Source: Cocleimonas flava (GTDB lineage Bacteria > Pseudomonadota > Gammaproteobacteria > Thiotrichales > Thiotrichaceae). Taken from it: a stretch of 64,000 nucleotides of DNA. Below are positions 17,379 through 27,001 of the stretch, one piece after another; the first letter of the stretch is position 1, and every line of letters begins with the position of its first letter. The position numbers were made by a program, and so were the translations under genes. The DNA is taken from NCBI RefSeq assembly GCF_004339015.1, contig NZ_SMFQ01000003.1, forward strand, positions 1-64,000, given 5' to 3'. The notes under the pieces are model-generated. The model searched no databases. It was not told the DNA's origin and was given only the letters and a program-made list of their open reading frames with translations.

Positions 17379-19109
17379 ATGAACATTGTAGCTCTGTTTC
17401 CCTTTTTGGCTTGGTTTAAACTCTTAACTAAAGAGACGATAAAAGCGGATATCATTGCAGGGCTGACAGGTGCGGTCATTGTGCTTCCGCAGGGCGTAGC
17501 TTTCGCTACAATAGCGGGTCTGCCTCCTGAATATGGTCTTTATACGGCAATGGTTACTCCGATCATTGCGGCATTATTTGGCTCCTCATTTCACCTGGTC
17601 TCTGGTCCCACCACTGCGATATCCATCGTTATTTTTTCTGCGGTTAGTCACCATGCAGAACCTGGCACTCCAGAATTCGTATCAATGGCGTTAACGCTGA
17701 CTTTTCTGGCGGGTATTTATCAATTAAGTTTTGGTATCGCTCGTTTAGGGGCTTTGGCTAACTTCGTATCGCACACGGTTGTTATTGGCTTTACGGCTGG
17801 CGCAGCAATTTTGATTGCAACCAGTCAGATGAAAAATATTACGGGTATCTTTGTGCCAAAAGGAGAATCCTTTGTGCATACCTGGATAGAAATAATCACA
17901 GGCTTTGCTCAAACCAATATCTATCTTGTGTTGATTGCAGTGGCTACTATGATTGCTGCTCTCAGTATTAAAAAGTTTATACCGCGTTCGCCGTATTTAT
18001 TATTCGGCATGATAGTCGGTAGTTTGCTCGCATTATTTTTTGGTCAATTTACCGACGACATAAAATTAGTGGGAGAAATACCGCGACACTTACCGCCGTT
18101 TTCAACGCCTGATTTCTCATTTGCTAATCTACAACTGTTAACCTCTGAGGCTTTTGCGGTTGCCTTATTAGGACTTATCGAAGCGGTATCCATCAGTCGT
18201 GCAATATCCACGAAATCCGATCAGCGCATAGATTCTAATCAGGAATTTATTGGGCAAGGCATGTCTAATATCGTTGGTAGTTTCTTCTCGAGTTACGCTG
18301 GCTCAGGTTCCTTTACCCGTTCAGGTATTAACTATGAAGCAGGTGCGAGAACGCCTTTATCAGCCATATTCGCTGCTTTGTTCTTGGTTGTAATCGTGTT
18401 GTTGGTGGCGCCATTAACCGCTTACTTGCCAATTGCATCTATGGGTGGCGTTATATTGTTAGTTGCGTATAACCTGATAGATATTCCACACATCAAACAA
18501 ACATTGGCCTTTAGCAAATCGGAGTCTTCGGTGCTGATAACCACGTTTCTGGCGACACTGTTTCTGGAACTTGAATTTGCGATCTACCTGGGTGTGTTGT
18601 TGTCGCTGGTTTTATTTCTGGCAAAAACCTCTACGCCGAAAATACCTGTGTTATCTATCGATGATGGCCCAAAAAACACGCATCGTAAGTTTATCGATAT
18701 TCGCGAAAAACCCATTCTACAATGCCCACAACTTAAAATAATTCGTATTGATATGTCGATTTATTTTGGTTCGGTGAATCACATTCAAAAGAAATTCGCC
18801 AAGATCTCTGATACTGAAAATATTAATCACATCCTGATAGAAGCCAGTGGTATTAACTTTATCGATCTGGCTGGTTCAGAAATGTTAGTTGCTGAAAATA
18901 AACGTCTTGATAAACAAGGGGGCGGCCTCTATTTCGTAGGAATGAAGCCCGGCGTTTATGCGGATGCGGCAAAATCCCACTTTATCAAAATGATTGGTAA
19001 TGATCATTTCTTTGACTCTAAATCGCAGGCAATAAGACTCATCAAGAAAAGACTTGATGATAATAAATGCGCAAGGTGTCAGGTCAGAATATTTAATGAG
19101 TGTAATTAA
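17379..19109 (+). CDS. SulP-family anion transporter with STAS domain
   Basis: The 576-residue protein has the SLC26/SulP membrane core: VLPQGVAFATIAGLPPEYGLYTA at residues 35-58 is the family signature (split here across two helices), with about 12-14 membrane segments to residue 415. It ends in a STAS domain (residues 440-550, SGINFIDLAGSEMLV). Members carry sulfate, bicarbonate or other anions; the substrate cannot be fixed from sequence. The short Cys-containing tail (CARCQVRIFNEC) is unusual. It is transcribed alone or with the small gene that follows. Confidence 0.88.
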   Translation: MNIVALFPFLAWFKLLTKETIKADIIAGLTGAVIVLPQGVAFATIAGLPPEYGLYTAMVTPIIAALFGSSFHLVSGPTTAISIVIFSAVSHHAEPGTPEFVSMALTLTFLAGIYQLSFGIARLGALANFVSHTVVIGFTAGAAILIATSQMKNITGIFVPKGESFVHTWIEIITGFAQTNIYLVLIAVATMIAALSIKKFIPRSPYLLFGMIVGSLLALFFGQFTDDIKLVGEIPRHLPPFSTPDFSFANLQLLTSEAFAVALLGLIEAVSISRAISTKSDQRIDSNQEFIGQGMSNIVGSFFSSYAGSGSFTRSGINYEAGARTPLSAIFAALFLVVIVLLVAPLTAYLPIASMGGVILLVAYNLIDIPHIKQTLAFSKSESSVLITTFLATLFLELEFAIYLGVLLSLVLFLAKTSTPKIPVLSIDDGPKNTHRKFIDIREKPILQCPQLKIIRIDMSIYFGSVNHIQKKFAKISDTENINHILIEASGINFIDLAGSEMLVAENKRLDKQGGGLYFVGMKPGVYADAAKSHFIKMIGNDHFFDSKSQAIRLIKKRLDDNKCARCQVRIFNECN

Positions 19110-19190
19110 CTCTAAATAAAACTCATTAAATACAGTGAATGTTTTGTTATCGTTTGAATTTTGTAGGTTTGAAGATTGTAGGTTTGTAGA

Positions 19191-19442
19191 ATGAAAAGAG
19201 AAGAAATTGTTGATACGTTAAAGCTTATGGCGGCAGAGAATAAGACGCCTGCTGAGATGTTGCGTTTTTTAGTCTTGGAGCAAGAAATAGAGCAGCAATT
19301 AGAGTGGATGACACTCTTTTCTGAAGCTTTTGATGTAACACTGGGTGAAGTAACAGCATTGAGCGGATGGTGGCACGATGAAAGTGCTGAGCTCAACGAT
19401 AATGATATCAATGCTTATATTGCACCGTTGATAAAACAGTAG
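19191..19442 (+). CDS. Small hypothetical protein (83 aa)
   Basis: A hydrophilic, probably helical protein (MKREEIVDTLKLMAAENK, then EQQLEWMTLFSEAF and ALSGWWHDESAEL). It lacks membrane segments and signals. It follows the SulP gene by 81 bases in the same direction. Start support is weak. I do not recognise the family, but the composition is protein-like. Confidence 0.6.
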   Translation: MKREEIVDTLKLMAAENKTPAEMLRFLVLEQEIEQQLEWMTLFSEAFDVTLGEVTALSGWWHDESAELNDNDINAYIAPLIKQ

Positions 19443-19531
19443 AACATTGATCGAATAATAGCCCATTGATTTATTGGTCGATAACTGACGAAACAGCCGT
19501 TTCTATAATCAATAAAAACGGCTCACAACTA

Positions 19532-20245
19532 TTAAGACTTTAGCTTCTTATCTACAACGTTTTTCATAGCGATAAGAAAGCCCATAACCAAAAAAGCACC
19601 TGGTGGCAGAATAGCTAAAAGAAAGCCCTGATATTCTTCGAAGGGTTTGATGTACCAGTCTTTTGCAATATCACCAAACATCAATGATGCATCTGCAAAT
19701 AAGGTGCCACTGCCGATAATTTCACGTATTGCGCCTAAAGCAATCAAAACCAAGGTGAAACCTAAGCCCATCATGAATCCGTCAAGAGCCGCACGTTTAA
19801 TGGTGTTCTTGGATGCGAACGCTTCTGCACGCCCTATAATTAAACAGTTGGTTACTATCAAAGGGATAAAGATACCAAGCACACTATGAAGTTCTGGCGT
19901 GATGGCATTCATACTCAGATCTATCATGGTAACAATGGATGCGATTACTAATACATAGTATGGAATTCGAATTTCTTTTCGTACCCAGTTACGAGTAAAA
20001 GCAATAATGATGTTTGATACCGTCAACGTGATAATGGTTGCGATACCTAGACCTAAGCCATTGATCAAATTTCCAGTTACTGCTAGCAACGGACATAGAC
20101 CTAATAATTGAACCAAGCCCGGATTATTATGCCAAAGGCCATCCATCGTGATTTTTCTGCGTTCACTTTTATTCCAGACAGTTCCTTTCGGAGGTGATAC
20201 GTCGTCCAGATCTATGCCTGTATCAGTGGGTGATGTGGCAGACAT
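19532..20245 (-). CDS. rnfE: Electron transport complex subunit RnfE
   Basis: RnfE is a membrane subunit of the Rnf/Rsx complex, which couples ferredoxin and NAD(H) redox to ion movement, or in E. coli keeps SoxR reduced. The 237 residues have six membrane segments, with [18 protein letters not shown] at the first and a conserved Cys at the cofactor site between RnfA and RnfE. Its ATG overlaps the rnfG stop as TAATG. It is the last gene of the operon; no nth follows, unlike E. coli. Confidence 0.95.
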   Translation of the reverse strand: MSATSPTDTGIDLDDVSPPKGTVWNKSERRKITMDGLWHNNPGLVQLLGLCPLLAVTGNLINGLGLGIATIITLTVSNIIIAFTRNWVRKEIRIPYYVLVIASIVTMIDLSMNAITPELHSVLGIFIPLIVTNCLIIGRAEAFASKNTIKRAALDGFMMGLGFTLVLIALGAIREIIGSGTLFADASLMFGDIAKDWYIKPFEEYQGFLLAILPPGAFLVMGFLIAMKNVVDKKLKS

Positions 20246-20919
20246 TATTGTGTACCCTTGGTTTTAGATTGTTTATTGCTATTAGGCACAGAGTTTAGAT
20301 GCGTCATAAAAATTCTGTCCATATTTTCTTGTGCGTAGAGTAAGGTAGATCTGGTAGCATTAACGATGGCTCTTGGTGTGATAGTAGCCCCCGTGAATTG
20401 ATCGAAATCGCCCCCATCTTTTTTAACATGCCATTGCTCAATATCCGGATTGCCTAAGGATTTTCCATCAAAACCAAGTACCCAGTCACTCTTGCGAATT
20501 TCCATTTTATCACCGAGCCCCGGGGTTTCGTGGTGACTTACAACACGAAGACCGTCTACTGATTTATCGTCTACATTGATGCCTAATAAGAATGTGATCG
20601 CACCGCTATAGCCCTTCAATGTAGTCACTTCGAAAATGGCAGTTACAGGTTTGCCTTTTAAGGTGGCAAGGTAGACAGGTGTTTCTCGAATAAAGCCATT
20701 CTCAGCAGGATCAATAATGATTTTGCTATTTGCCAGATCATTGTCATAGGAATTGTTGGGGGCAATCTGGTTAAGTGCCTTTAACAACATCTTTGCCTGA
20801 TTTTCTTCAATTTTATGCTTGGTTAAGCTATTCGTTGTCGACACTAGCACCACGCTAATGAAGGCAAATAATGCCAACGAAGCACCCGCTTTTTTCATCG
20901 CTTCAAAATGCTGTTTCAC
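20245..20919 (-). CDS. rnfG: Electron transport complex subunit RnfG
   Basis: RnfG carries a covalently bound FMN on the periplasmic side. One N-terminal membrane segment ([14 protein letters not shown]) precedes the domain; [18 protein letters not shown] and the flavinylation motif [14 protein letters not shown] (FMN on the second Thr of TGAT) are clear. I choose the GTG at 20919, which has AGGA seven bases upstream and lies 13 bases after the rnfD stop. The frame is open further upstream into rnfD, but that extension is not family-like. Confidence 0.93.
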   Translation of the reverse strand: MKQHFEAMKKAGASLALFAFISVVLVSTTNSLTKHKIEENQAKMLLKALNQIAPNNSYDNDLANSKIIIDPAENGFIRETPVYLATLKGKPVTAIFEVTTLKGYSGAITFLLGINVDDKSVDGLRVVSHHETPGLGDKMEIRKSDWVLGFDGKSLGNPDIEQWHVKKDGGDFDQFTGATITPRAIVNATRSTLLYAQENMDRIFMTHLNSVPNSNKQSKTKGTQ

Positions 20920-20932
20920 GGCTCTATCCTGA

Positions 20933-22015
20933 TCATAGCTTTTTATCCTGTTTTCGCTGTGTAGCACCAGAAGAAAAGAACGAAGGTTTGTGACCAAATA
21001 CGCGAGGCTGTGTGTAGTAATCAATCATCGGTACAGCCATATTCATGATGAGTACCGCAAATGCGATGGCATCTGGATAATTGCCCCAGACCCGAATAAT
21101 GTAGATAAAGAAACCAATGCTGGCTCCGTAAATCAACTTGCCTACGGGTGTGGTACTGGCTGAAACGGGGTCAGTAGCGATGAAAAATGCGCCAAGTATG
21201 GTCGCGCCACTAGTGATATGAAACAAAGGGCTGGCAAAACTATCTGCAGAAAAAAGATAAAACACAGCTGAAAGTAAAAACAATGTACCTAACAAGGCAA
21301 CGGGTATCTGCCATTGAATAACTTTTTTATAAAGTAACCAGATGCCACCTAACATGAAAGCCAAACTACTCCACAACCAGGTGTTTTGTGAGAGCGTTTG
21401 TAAATAGGAAGATTCTTTCATTACACTGCTGAAATCTGTGCCTGCGCGCAAGCCTGTCTTCACTTCATCCAAAGGTGTTGCCATGGTTATGGCATCCCAG
21501 GCGGGTTTTTGATTGCCAAAAATAAAGGAAAGTTTTTCCATAAGGCTAAAATCATAAGCGCCGAGATCACCAAAGGTTCGCGGGTGTACCCATTGGCTCA
21601 TTTCAAAAGGAAAAGAAACAATTAATACGGCGAAACCGACCATAGCAGGATTGAAAGGGTTATATCCCAGGCCTCCATATAGATGTTTTGCAATGATGAT
21701 CGCAAAGAAAATGCCAACAAAAATTATCCACCATGGCATTAGTGGAGGTAGCGTTAACGCAAACAACCACGCGGTTACTATGGCGCTTAGATCGCTTAGA
21801 AAAGGCAATAAAGGACGTTTGCGAATGATCAGGGCGAGCGTTTCCAGAGACACCGCAAAAACAATTGAAATGATTACATTCAATAATATCCCGGTGCCGA
21901 AGAAGTACATCAACGTTAAGGTGCCAGGTATTAAAGCTAATAGCACTTGCAACATCACACTGTTGATGTTCTGACTGCTATTCAAGAAAGGGGATGTTTT
22001 AGTTTTAAACTTCAT
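20933..22015 (-). CDS. rnfD: Electron transport complex subunit RnfD
   Basis: RnfD is a membrane flavoprotein subunit. The 360 residues have about nine membrane segments. HITSGATILGAFFIATDP contains the SGAT motif, whose Thr is the covalent FMN site, and GYNPFNPAMVGF is conserved. It is three bases downstream of rnfC. Confidence 0.95.
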   Translation of the reverse strand: MKFKTKTSPFLNSSQNINSVMLQVLLALIPGTLTLMYFFGTGILLNVIISIVFAVSLETLALIIRKRPLLPFLSDLSAIVTAWLFALTLPPLMPWWIIFVGIFFAIIIAKHLYGGLGYNPFNPAMVGFAVLIVSFPFEMSQWVHPRTFGDLGAYDFSLMEKLSFIFGNQKPAWDAITMATPLDEVKTGLRAGTDFSSVMKESSYLQTLSQNTWLWSSLAFMLGGIWLLYKKVIQWQIPVALLGTLFLLSAVFYLFSADSFASPLFHITSGATILGAFFIATDPVSASTTPVGKLIYGASIGFFIYIIRVWGNYPDAIAFAVLIMNMAVPMIDYYTQPRVFGHKPSFFSSGATQRKQDKKL

Positions 22016-22018
22016 TGT

Positions 22019-23716
22019 TTATTGAGCTTCTTCAGTACTGGCTTTTGCAACAGTCTTGGTATCAGATTCTTTGGTATCCATTTTCTCAGACTCTGTGCGT
22101 GCCAGTTTTTTTGCTTTAGCTCGTTCCATAGCTGCTTTTATAGCATCTGCTTTCGGAGAGGAGCTTTGCCCACCTGTTGTACTGTCTGATTTTGACGCGG
22201 CTTTTTTCTCTTGTAATGCTGCCTTGTGTGCTGCGCGTTTTTCTTCTCTTTCGCGTTTATCGCGTTCTTTTCTGTAGAGTAAGAATTCATGTCTTTGGCG
22301 TGAGAGATCGGCTTTCTCTAATGCTACTTTCTGTTCACGTATTTCACTTTTACCAAATCTAAAATAGTCCACGAGTGGTATATGACTAGGGCAAACATAG
22401 CTACAACAGCCACAATCAATGCAATCTCTTAAACTGTGATCTTCTGCTTTTTCAAAATCTTTTGCGCGAATATGCCAGTAGAGTTGTTGTGGTAATAATT
22501 TTACTGGGCATACTTCCATGCATTTGCCGCAGCGGATACATGGCAGTGTTGGTTGATTAGAGAATGCAGGATTAGATTCACGTAAAGATGTTGCAGAAAT
22601 AAACAAGGCGCAGTTGGTCGCTTTAATAACGGGAACGGCATCATCCGGAATGGCAAAGCCCATCATTGGACCGCCCATGATTAAATTCTCAGCCATTTTT
22701 GTATAGCCGCCAGCTTTTTCTGCTAAATGACTAAAAGGTGTGCCAATTAACACTTCGAAGTTTTGCGGGTGTTGAATGCCATTTCCAGTAACGGTAATTA
22801 TTCTTGAAATTAAGGGTTCGCCTAAATAAATCGCTTTGTAGATACTGTAGCTTGTACCTATATTCAAACACATCAGGCCTAATTCAATCGGTATGCCACC
22901 CGAGCGTACTTCTTTTCCGGTGAGAATTTCGATCAGTTGTTTTTCACCACCACTAGGGTAAATAGTAGGAATGGCAACCACTTCAATATTTGATAACTCT
23001 GCTGTGGCGTTGCGCATTGCTGCAATGGCTTCAGGCTTGTTATCTTCAATAGCAATCAAGCATCTTTGCGGTTTTACCAATGCTTGTAACAATTGAATGC
23101 CTTTTACAATATCAGCACTACGATCTTGCATTAAACGATCGTCGCAGGTGATGTAGGGTTCGCATTCCGCACCATTGATGATCAGGGTTTCAATGTGCTT
23201 TATTCCAGAACTGGCTAGCTTTATGGATGTAGGAAAAACGGCGCCACCCAGACCAACAATACCAGCCTGTTCAATTCGCTCTAATAAAACTGACGAGTCC
23301 GTGTTATCCGGGTCTTCTATTGGTGGTAGTTTGAAGTGACCCCAATCATCCTCTCCATCTGTTTCGATTATCACGCAAATTTCTGCCAGCCCAGATGGAT
23401 GGGGAATTGAGTGCTCACCGATATACGTAACTGTTCCAGAAGTCGGCGCATGAATAGCAGCACTAATAACATCTGATTTTTCTGCGATTAATTGACCCTT
23501 TTTGACCAAGTCTCCGACATTAACCACTACCTCAGCACTTTTACCAATGTGTTGATGAATCGGTACAATTAATTTACTTGGTATGCCTGCTGACTCGATA
23601 GGTTTTTGATTTGAATCTTTTTTGTGAAACGGGGGGTGAACACCGCCATGAAACTTGTACAGTTTTATACTCGTCGTTTCAGCTAATGAACGATTAGATA
23701 AAAGCGAAGCATTCAT
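22019..23716 (-). CDS. rnfC: Electron transport complex subunit RnfC
   Basis: RnfC is the NADH- and FMN-binding peripheral subunit. It begins with the FHGGVHPP motif, has a Rossmann/NuoF-like region (IINGAECEPYITCDDRLM) and two 4Fe-4S sites, CIRCGKCMEVCP and CIDCGCCSYVCP. The C-terminal 100 residues are a charged Lys/Glu/Ala coiled-coil tail, shorter than in E. coli. Total length is 565. Confidence 0.95.
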   Translation of the reverse strand: MNASLLSNRSLAETTSIKLYKFHGGVHPPFHKKDSNQKPIESAGIPSKLIVPIHQHIGKSAEVVVNVGDLVKKGQLIAEKSDVISAAIHAPTSGTVTYIGEHSIPHPSGLAEICVIIETDGEDDWGHFKLPPIEDPDNTDSSVLLERIEQAGIVGLGGAVFPTSIKLASSGIKHIETLIINGAECEPYITCDDRLMQDRSADIVKGIQLLQALVKPQRCLIAIEDNKPEAIAAMRNATAELSNIEVVAIPTIYPSGGEKQLIEILTGKEVRSGGIPIELGLMCLNIGTSYSIYKAIYLGEPLISRIITVTGNGIQHPQNFEVLIGTPFSHLAEKAGGYTKMAENLIMGGPMMGFAIPDDAVPVIKATNCALFISATSLRESNPAFSNQPTLPCIRCGKCMEVCPVKLLPQQLYWHIRAKDFEKAEDHSLRDCIDCGCCSYVCPSHIPLVDYFRFGKSEIREQKVALEKADLSRQRHEFLLYRKERDKREREEKRAAHKAALQEKKAASKSDSTTGGQSSSPKADAIKAAMERAKAKKLARTESEKMDTKESDTKTVAKASTEEAQ

Positions 23717-23718
23717 GG

Positions 23719-24456
23719 TTATGCTGCTCCTCTTGTTTTTTCATTCAAATCATTTTTGCTTTTTTTATCGACGTCGGGGTTGGAATCAGATGAGCTAGAT
23801 AGACCAGTAGTATCACTCTGATTATCTTGTGTGTCATTTAAGGGCGTAGAGGTTGCCATTGCAGAAGGCTCTTTAATGGTTGTCTCAATAATTGTTGGCA
23901 CCATGTGATAAGTCTTTTCAATCGATTTTGGCTCAATCCATTTCCAGCTATCTGGCGTTTTTTTGAGAGGTTCCATGACTATGCAGTCAACCGGGCAGGG
24001 TGGCAAACATAGTTCGCAACCAGTGCATTCAGATTCGATGACCGTATGCATCAGTTTTGCAGCGCCAACAATAGCATCCACTGGGCAAGCTTGAATACAC
24101 AGAGTACAACCAATGCAATCCTGCTCGATAATGACCGCAACTTCTGGTGTTTCAGGAGCAGCTTCAGCATCTTCGTCGAGTTCCATGGGCTCTACGTCTA
24201 ATAAATCAGCCAGCGCCAAAATAGTGGTTTCTCCACCAGGAGGACATTTGTTAATCGGTGCTTCGCCTTTTGCTATGGCTTCTGCGTACGGTCTACAGCC
24301 TGGGTAACTACATTGCCCGCATTGCGTCTGGGGTAACAGGCTATCCACCTGATCAGACAAGGGGTCACCTTCGACTTTAAACTTTACTGATGCATAGCCA
24401 AGGACTAATCCAAAGAATACCGCAAGGCCAACCAAAATGAGTATAGCGGTTAACAT
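23719..24456 (-). CDS. rnfB: Electron transport complex subunit RnfB
   Basis: RnfB is the ferredoxin-like subunit that accepts electrons. An N-terminal membrane helix is followed by the 4Fe-4S motif [16 protein letters not shown] and two ferredoxin clusters, [12 protein letters not shown] and [13 protein letters not shown] Ser/Asp-rich tail of about 60 residues ends the 245-residue protein. It is two bases upstream of rnfC. Confidence 0.95.
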   Translation of the reverse strand: MLTAILILVGLAVFFGLVLGYASVKFKVEGDPLSDQVDSLLPQTQCGQCSYPGCRPYAEAIAKGEAPINKCPPGGETTILALADLLDVEPMELDEDAEAAPETPEVAVIIEQDCIGCTLCIQACPVDAIVGAAKLMHTVIESECTGCELCLPPCPVDCIVMEPLKKTPDSWKWIEPKSIEKTYHMVPTIIETTIKEPSAMATSTPLNDTQDNQSDTTGLSSSSDSNPDVDKKSKNDLNEKTRGAA

Positions 24457-24457
24457 A

Positions 24458-25039
24458 TTATCCTTTGATCAAGCCTGTAAAGCCCATGAAGGCCAGTGCC
24501 ATTAAACCCGCGGTAATCATGCCAATTGCATTGCCTTGAAAAGCTTCTGGCACATCAGCTGCTGCAAGACGTTCGCGCATTGCGGCAAATAACACCAGAA
24601 CCAAGGTAAATCCAAGAGCGGAACCAAAACCGTATAATGCAGATTCGATAAAATTATTCGATTGCTGAACATTGAGGAGAGCAACACCGAGTACTGCACA
24701 ATTTGTGGTTATTAATGGTAAATAAATACCTAAAACATTGTGAAGTAAGGGGCTGGTCTTATGTACGACTAACTCTGTAAAACCAACAATAGCGGCAATC
24801 ACAAGAATAAAACTAATTGTGCGTAGGTATTCAAGGTCAAAAGGCGCTAATAAGTATTCATGGACCAAATAACTGGAAATAGATGAAAGTGTCAGTACAA
24901 ATGTAGTTGCCAGGCCCATACCCATAGCTGTCTCAAGCTTGCGCGATACACCCATAAACGGGCACAAACCAAGAAACTGGGCGAGAACAATATTGTTCAC
25001 CCAGACGGTTCCGACGATGATAAGTAGGTATTCAGTCAT
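24458..25039 (-). CDS. rnfA: Electron transport complex subunit RnfA
   Basis: RnfA is a six-helix membrane subunit, homologous to and inverted relative to Rnf[20 protein letters not shown] carries the conserved Cys of the intramembrane FeS site. It has 193 residues and is the first gene of rnfABCDGE, with one base to rnfB. Confidence 0.96.
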   Translation of the reverse strand: MTEYLLIIVGTVWVNNIVLAQFLGLCPFMGVSRKLETAMGMGLATTFVLTLSSISSYLVHEYLLAPFDLEYLRTISFILVIAAIVGFTELVVHKTSPLLHNVLGIYLPLITTNCAVLGVALLNVQQSNNFIESALYGFGSALGFTLVLVLFAAMRERLAAADVPEAFQGNAIGMITAGLMALAFMGFTGLIKG

Positions 25040-25243
25040 TTTGTAACTATTGCGAGTTTAGTCGAATTGGCGTGGTTTCATGTAAATGAAACCTGATACT
25101 TAAAAAAAGCGCTATTTTGACATATTTGGGCACATAACCTAACTGATTTTAATAGCCTGAGATATAAAACATACTATTTTTGTTGGTTATTACGATCTGA
25201 GTCATGAAAGTTTTCATTTATCGAAATTTGTCATTAAAAATAC

Positions 25244-25271
25244 TTGATAAGTTAGTAAATAATAATATACT
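25244..25271 (+). promoter_or_regulatory. Promoter-like sequence for a candidate small RNA
   Basis: TTGATA and TATACT are spaced by 16 bases. No protein gene follows on this strand; a terminator lies about 80 bases on. Confidence 0.5.
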
Positions 25272-25277
25272 GAATTT

Positions 25278-25380
25278 GTCTATTTGTTTCATTCTTTTTT
25301 ATGGGTATGTAACAAGAATGGTAATAGACAATTTAATACCCTCCTAGCGGTTGGCGCTCCTCTTTGGGGCGTCTTTTTTT
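25278..25380 (+). ncRNA. Candidate small RNA, about 100 nt
   Basis: The interval runs from a good sigma-70-like promoter to a strong terminator in a gap where both flanking genes are on the other strand. No ORF of useful size is inside (only Met-Gly-Met-stop). It carries two C-rich anti-Shine-Dalgarno-like stretches, ACCCTCCTA at 25338-25346 and GCTCCTC at the terminator arm and loop. It matches no RNA family I know. Expression is inferred. Confidence 0.45.
25353..25380 (+). terminator. Rho-independent terminator in the rnfA/DMT gap
   Basis: GGCGCTCC and GGGGCGTC pair (with two G-T pairs) around a TCTTT loop and are followed by seven T. It is orphan with respect to annotated protein genes. 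Confidence 0.75.
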
Positions 25381-25397
25381 GCCTAAAATAAATAGCC

Positions 25398-25430
25398 AAA
25401 AATATCGCTGTAAGTAGGGGGGTGCCTTAA
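25398..25430 (+). repeat. G-rich dispersed repeat, copy 6
   Basis: CGCTGTAAGTAGGGGGGTGC with a preceding A-rich stretch. It lies 38 bases past the 3' end of the DMT gene. Confidence 0.88.
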
Positions 25431-25468
25431 GAATAAATCTAAATTCATATTTTCATCATGGGTGATGT

Positions 25469-26341
25469 TTAATTTTGCAATGAACGCTTCTTTTCACGAT
25501 TTGCTATTAAGAACGAAGACATTCCTGCAGCGATCAAGATAATCAAACCGATAAAACTCAAATGATCTGGCCATGTATTAAATACCACTACACCAAAAAT
25601 GGTAGCCGCCACTAATTGAATATACACAAATGGGGCAATGACACTTGCTGGTAATTGACGGCTTGCTTCTATGATTAAAAGATTACCAATAGCGGATGAC
25701 AATGAACTAAGTAATATCAATAGTGAAAAATTTATAGTGAGTTCTGGTACCTCCTTAAGGCCGAAAGGTGCTAATACAAAACTGCCAATCACCAGTGTTG
25801 AAATTAAAATCAAACGCGGTCTAAAAGTGCCTGCGAGCCATCTATTGGTCACGAGAAAAAAGCCGTAAAATGTTCCGGCCATAACAGCATAAATCATGCC
25901 TGTACTCATACCGAAACCAGGTTTTATGACTAATAAAGCGCCGCCAAAACCCACAAATAACAACGTAGATCTCGCTAGTGTAATGGGCTCTTTCAGAAAA
26001 ATCGCGGCAATAAAATAAGATAAAATAGGGCCAATAAAGAAAGCACCAAATACATTGGCTATGGATTCTGTTTTAACCGCAGTCAGAATAGAAGATACAG
26101 AGGCGATGAAAAGAGCTGCGCGAATAAGTAGCCGCCAGTTAAAGAAATGACGTAATTCTGAAAGTTTTAATCCGCTGAAAGGCAACAAACATAAAGCGCC
26201 AATAGCAAATCTAGACCAGGCAACAAAAATGGGGGTTACTCCCTGTTGCATGAGTAATTTGCCTGCTGTATCTCCCAATGGTATAAGCGTCATCGCTAAT
26301 AAAATCATTGCAATAAATAGCAATTTATTATTTGAAGTCAT
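25469..26341 (-). CDS. DMT-superfamily (EamA) transporter
   Basis: The 290-residue inner-membrane protein has ten predicted membrane segments in two EamA repeats (MTLIPLGDTAGKLLM and AVMAGTFYGFFLVTNRWLAG regions). Family members export amino acids, metabolites or drugs. No substrate can be named from sequence or context. It is a single gene. Confidence 0.85.
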   Translation of the reverse strand: MTSNNKLLFIAMILLAMTLIPLGDTAGKLLMQQGVTPIFVAWSRFAIGALCLLPFSGLKLSELRHFFNWRLLIRAALFIASVSSILTAVKTESIANVFGAFFIGPILSYFIAAIFLKEPITLARSTLLFVGFGGALLVIKPGFGMSTGMIYAVMAGTFYGFFLVTNRWLAGTFRPRLILISTLVIGSFVLAPFGLKEVPELTINFSLLILLSSLSSAIGNLLIIEASRQLPASVIAPFVYIQLVAATIFGVVVFNTWPDHLSFIGLIILIAAGMSSFLIANREKKRSLQN

Positions 26342-26533
26342 TGGTGAAAACAGCCTATTTTAAAACGTCATTGAGCAACTAAAGGAACAAACCAGGTCAA
26401 AGAAATAGATACAAAAATTAATTAAAGAAGTAAATTGAAGAAGCTATTTGTAATAGCTATTTGAAATATCTAGTCGAAGAAATACTTTGTGTAACTATTT
26501 GAAGTAACTGAGAGGCGAATGAGAATAGTAACT
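26342..26533. other. Intergenic spacer with degenerate short repeats
   Basis: Imperfect tandem units related to AGCTATTTG (AGCTATTTGTAAT, AGCTATTTGAAAT, AACTATTTGAAGT) lie between 26438 and 26510. No gene or clear promoter is seen. Confidence 0.45.
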
Positions 26534-26566
26534 AAAAAAACGCCTGTAAGTAGGGGGGTGACCTTT
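26534..26566 (+). repeat. G-rich dispersed repeat, copy 7
   Basis: A run plus CGCCTGTAAGTAGGGGGGTG and ACCTTT. It touches the bolA stop codon. Confidence 0.9.
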
Positions 26567-26870
26567 ATTTACTTCCACCTTCACATTGAGGAGAATCTGC
26601 AACTTTTCCGGCTTTTTCAAAGTATTCACTTGGTGTCATGGTATGCAGTGCCAATGCATGAATCTGTTGTAATTCATCGGCAAGAGCTGCATTGATCATG
26701 CGATGACGGGCAATTAACATTTTTCCTTCAAAAGCATCACTTACCGCGATAACTTTAAAATGAGACTCGGTCGCTGGACCGCTATGCATGTAACTTTCAT
26801 TGATAACTTCCAATACTTCAGGAGCAAGTGTTTCTGTTAATTTTTCTTCAATGGTTGTCTGCATATTCAT
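26565..26870 (-). CDS. bolA: BolA-family protein
   Basis: BolA proteins pair with monothiol glutaredoxins around 2Fe-2S clusters and affect morphology and stress genes. The 101 residues contain HSGPATESHFKVIAVSDAF, FEGKMLIARHRMI (helix-turn-helix-like) and HALALHTMTPSEY. This pattern is closer to BolA than to IbaG. It is monocistronic by context. Confidence 0.92.
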   Translation of the reverse strand: MNMQTTIEEKLTETLAPEVLEVINESYMHSGPATESHFKVIAVSDAFEGKMLIARHRMINAALADELQQIHALALHTMTPSEYFEKAGKVADSPQCEGGSK

Positions 26871-27001
26871 AATTCTGGCTCTTAATTCATAACACTCGGG
26901 TAGGAGTGGCTATTATGCGGTCTAGTCAAATTTAAACAAGGTGATATTGATTTACGTTAAAGCATTAAATGTAAATTATTATTCTCGAACCAGTGAGCCA
27001 A

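Noticed and set aside
19492-19526. Terminator for the 83-aa gene
   Set aside because: The AGCCGTTT/AAACGGCT stem has a long loop and no T run on the plus strand; support is too weak.
20920-21024. Longer N terminus for RnfG
   Set aside because: It would overlap rnfD by about 90 bases. The GTG at 20919 has AGGA at ideal spacing.
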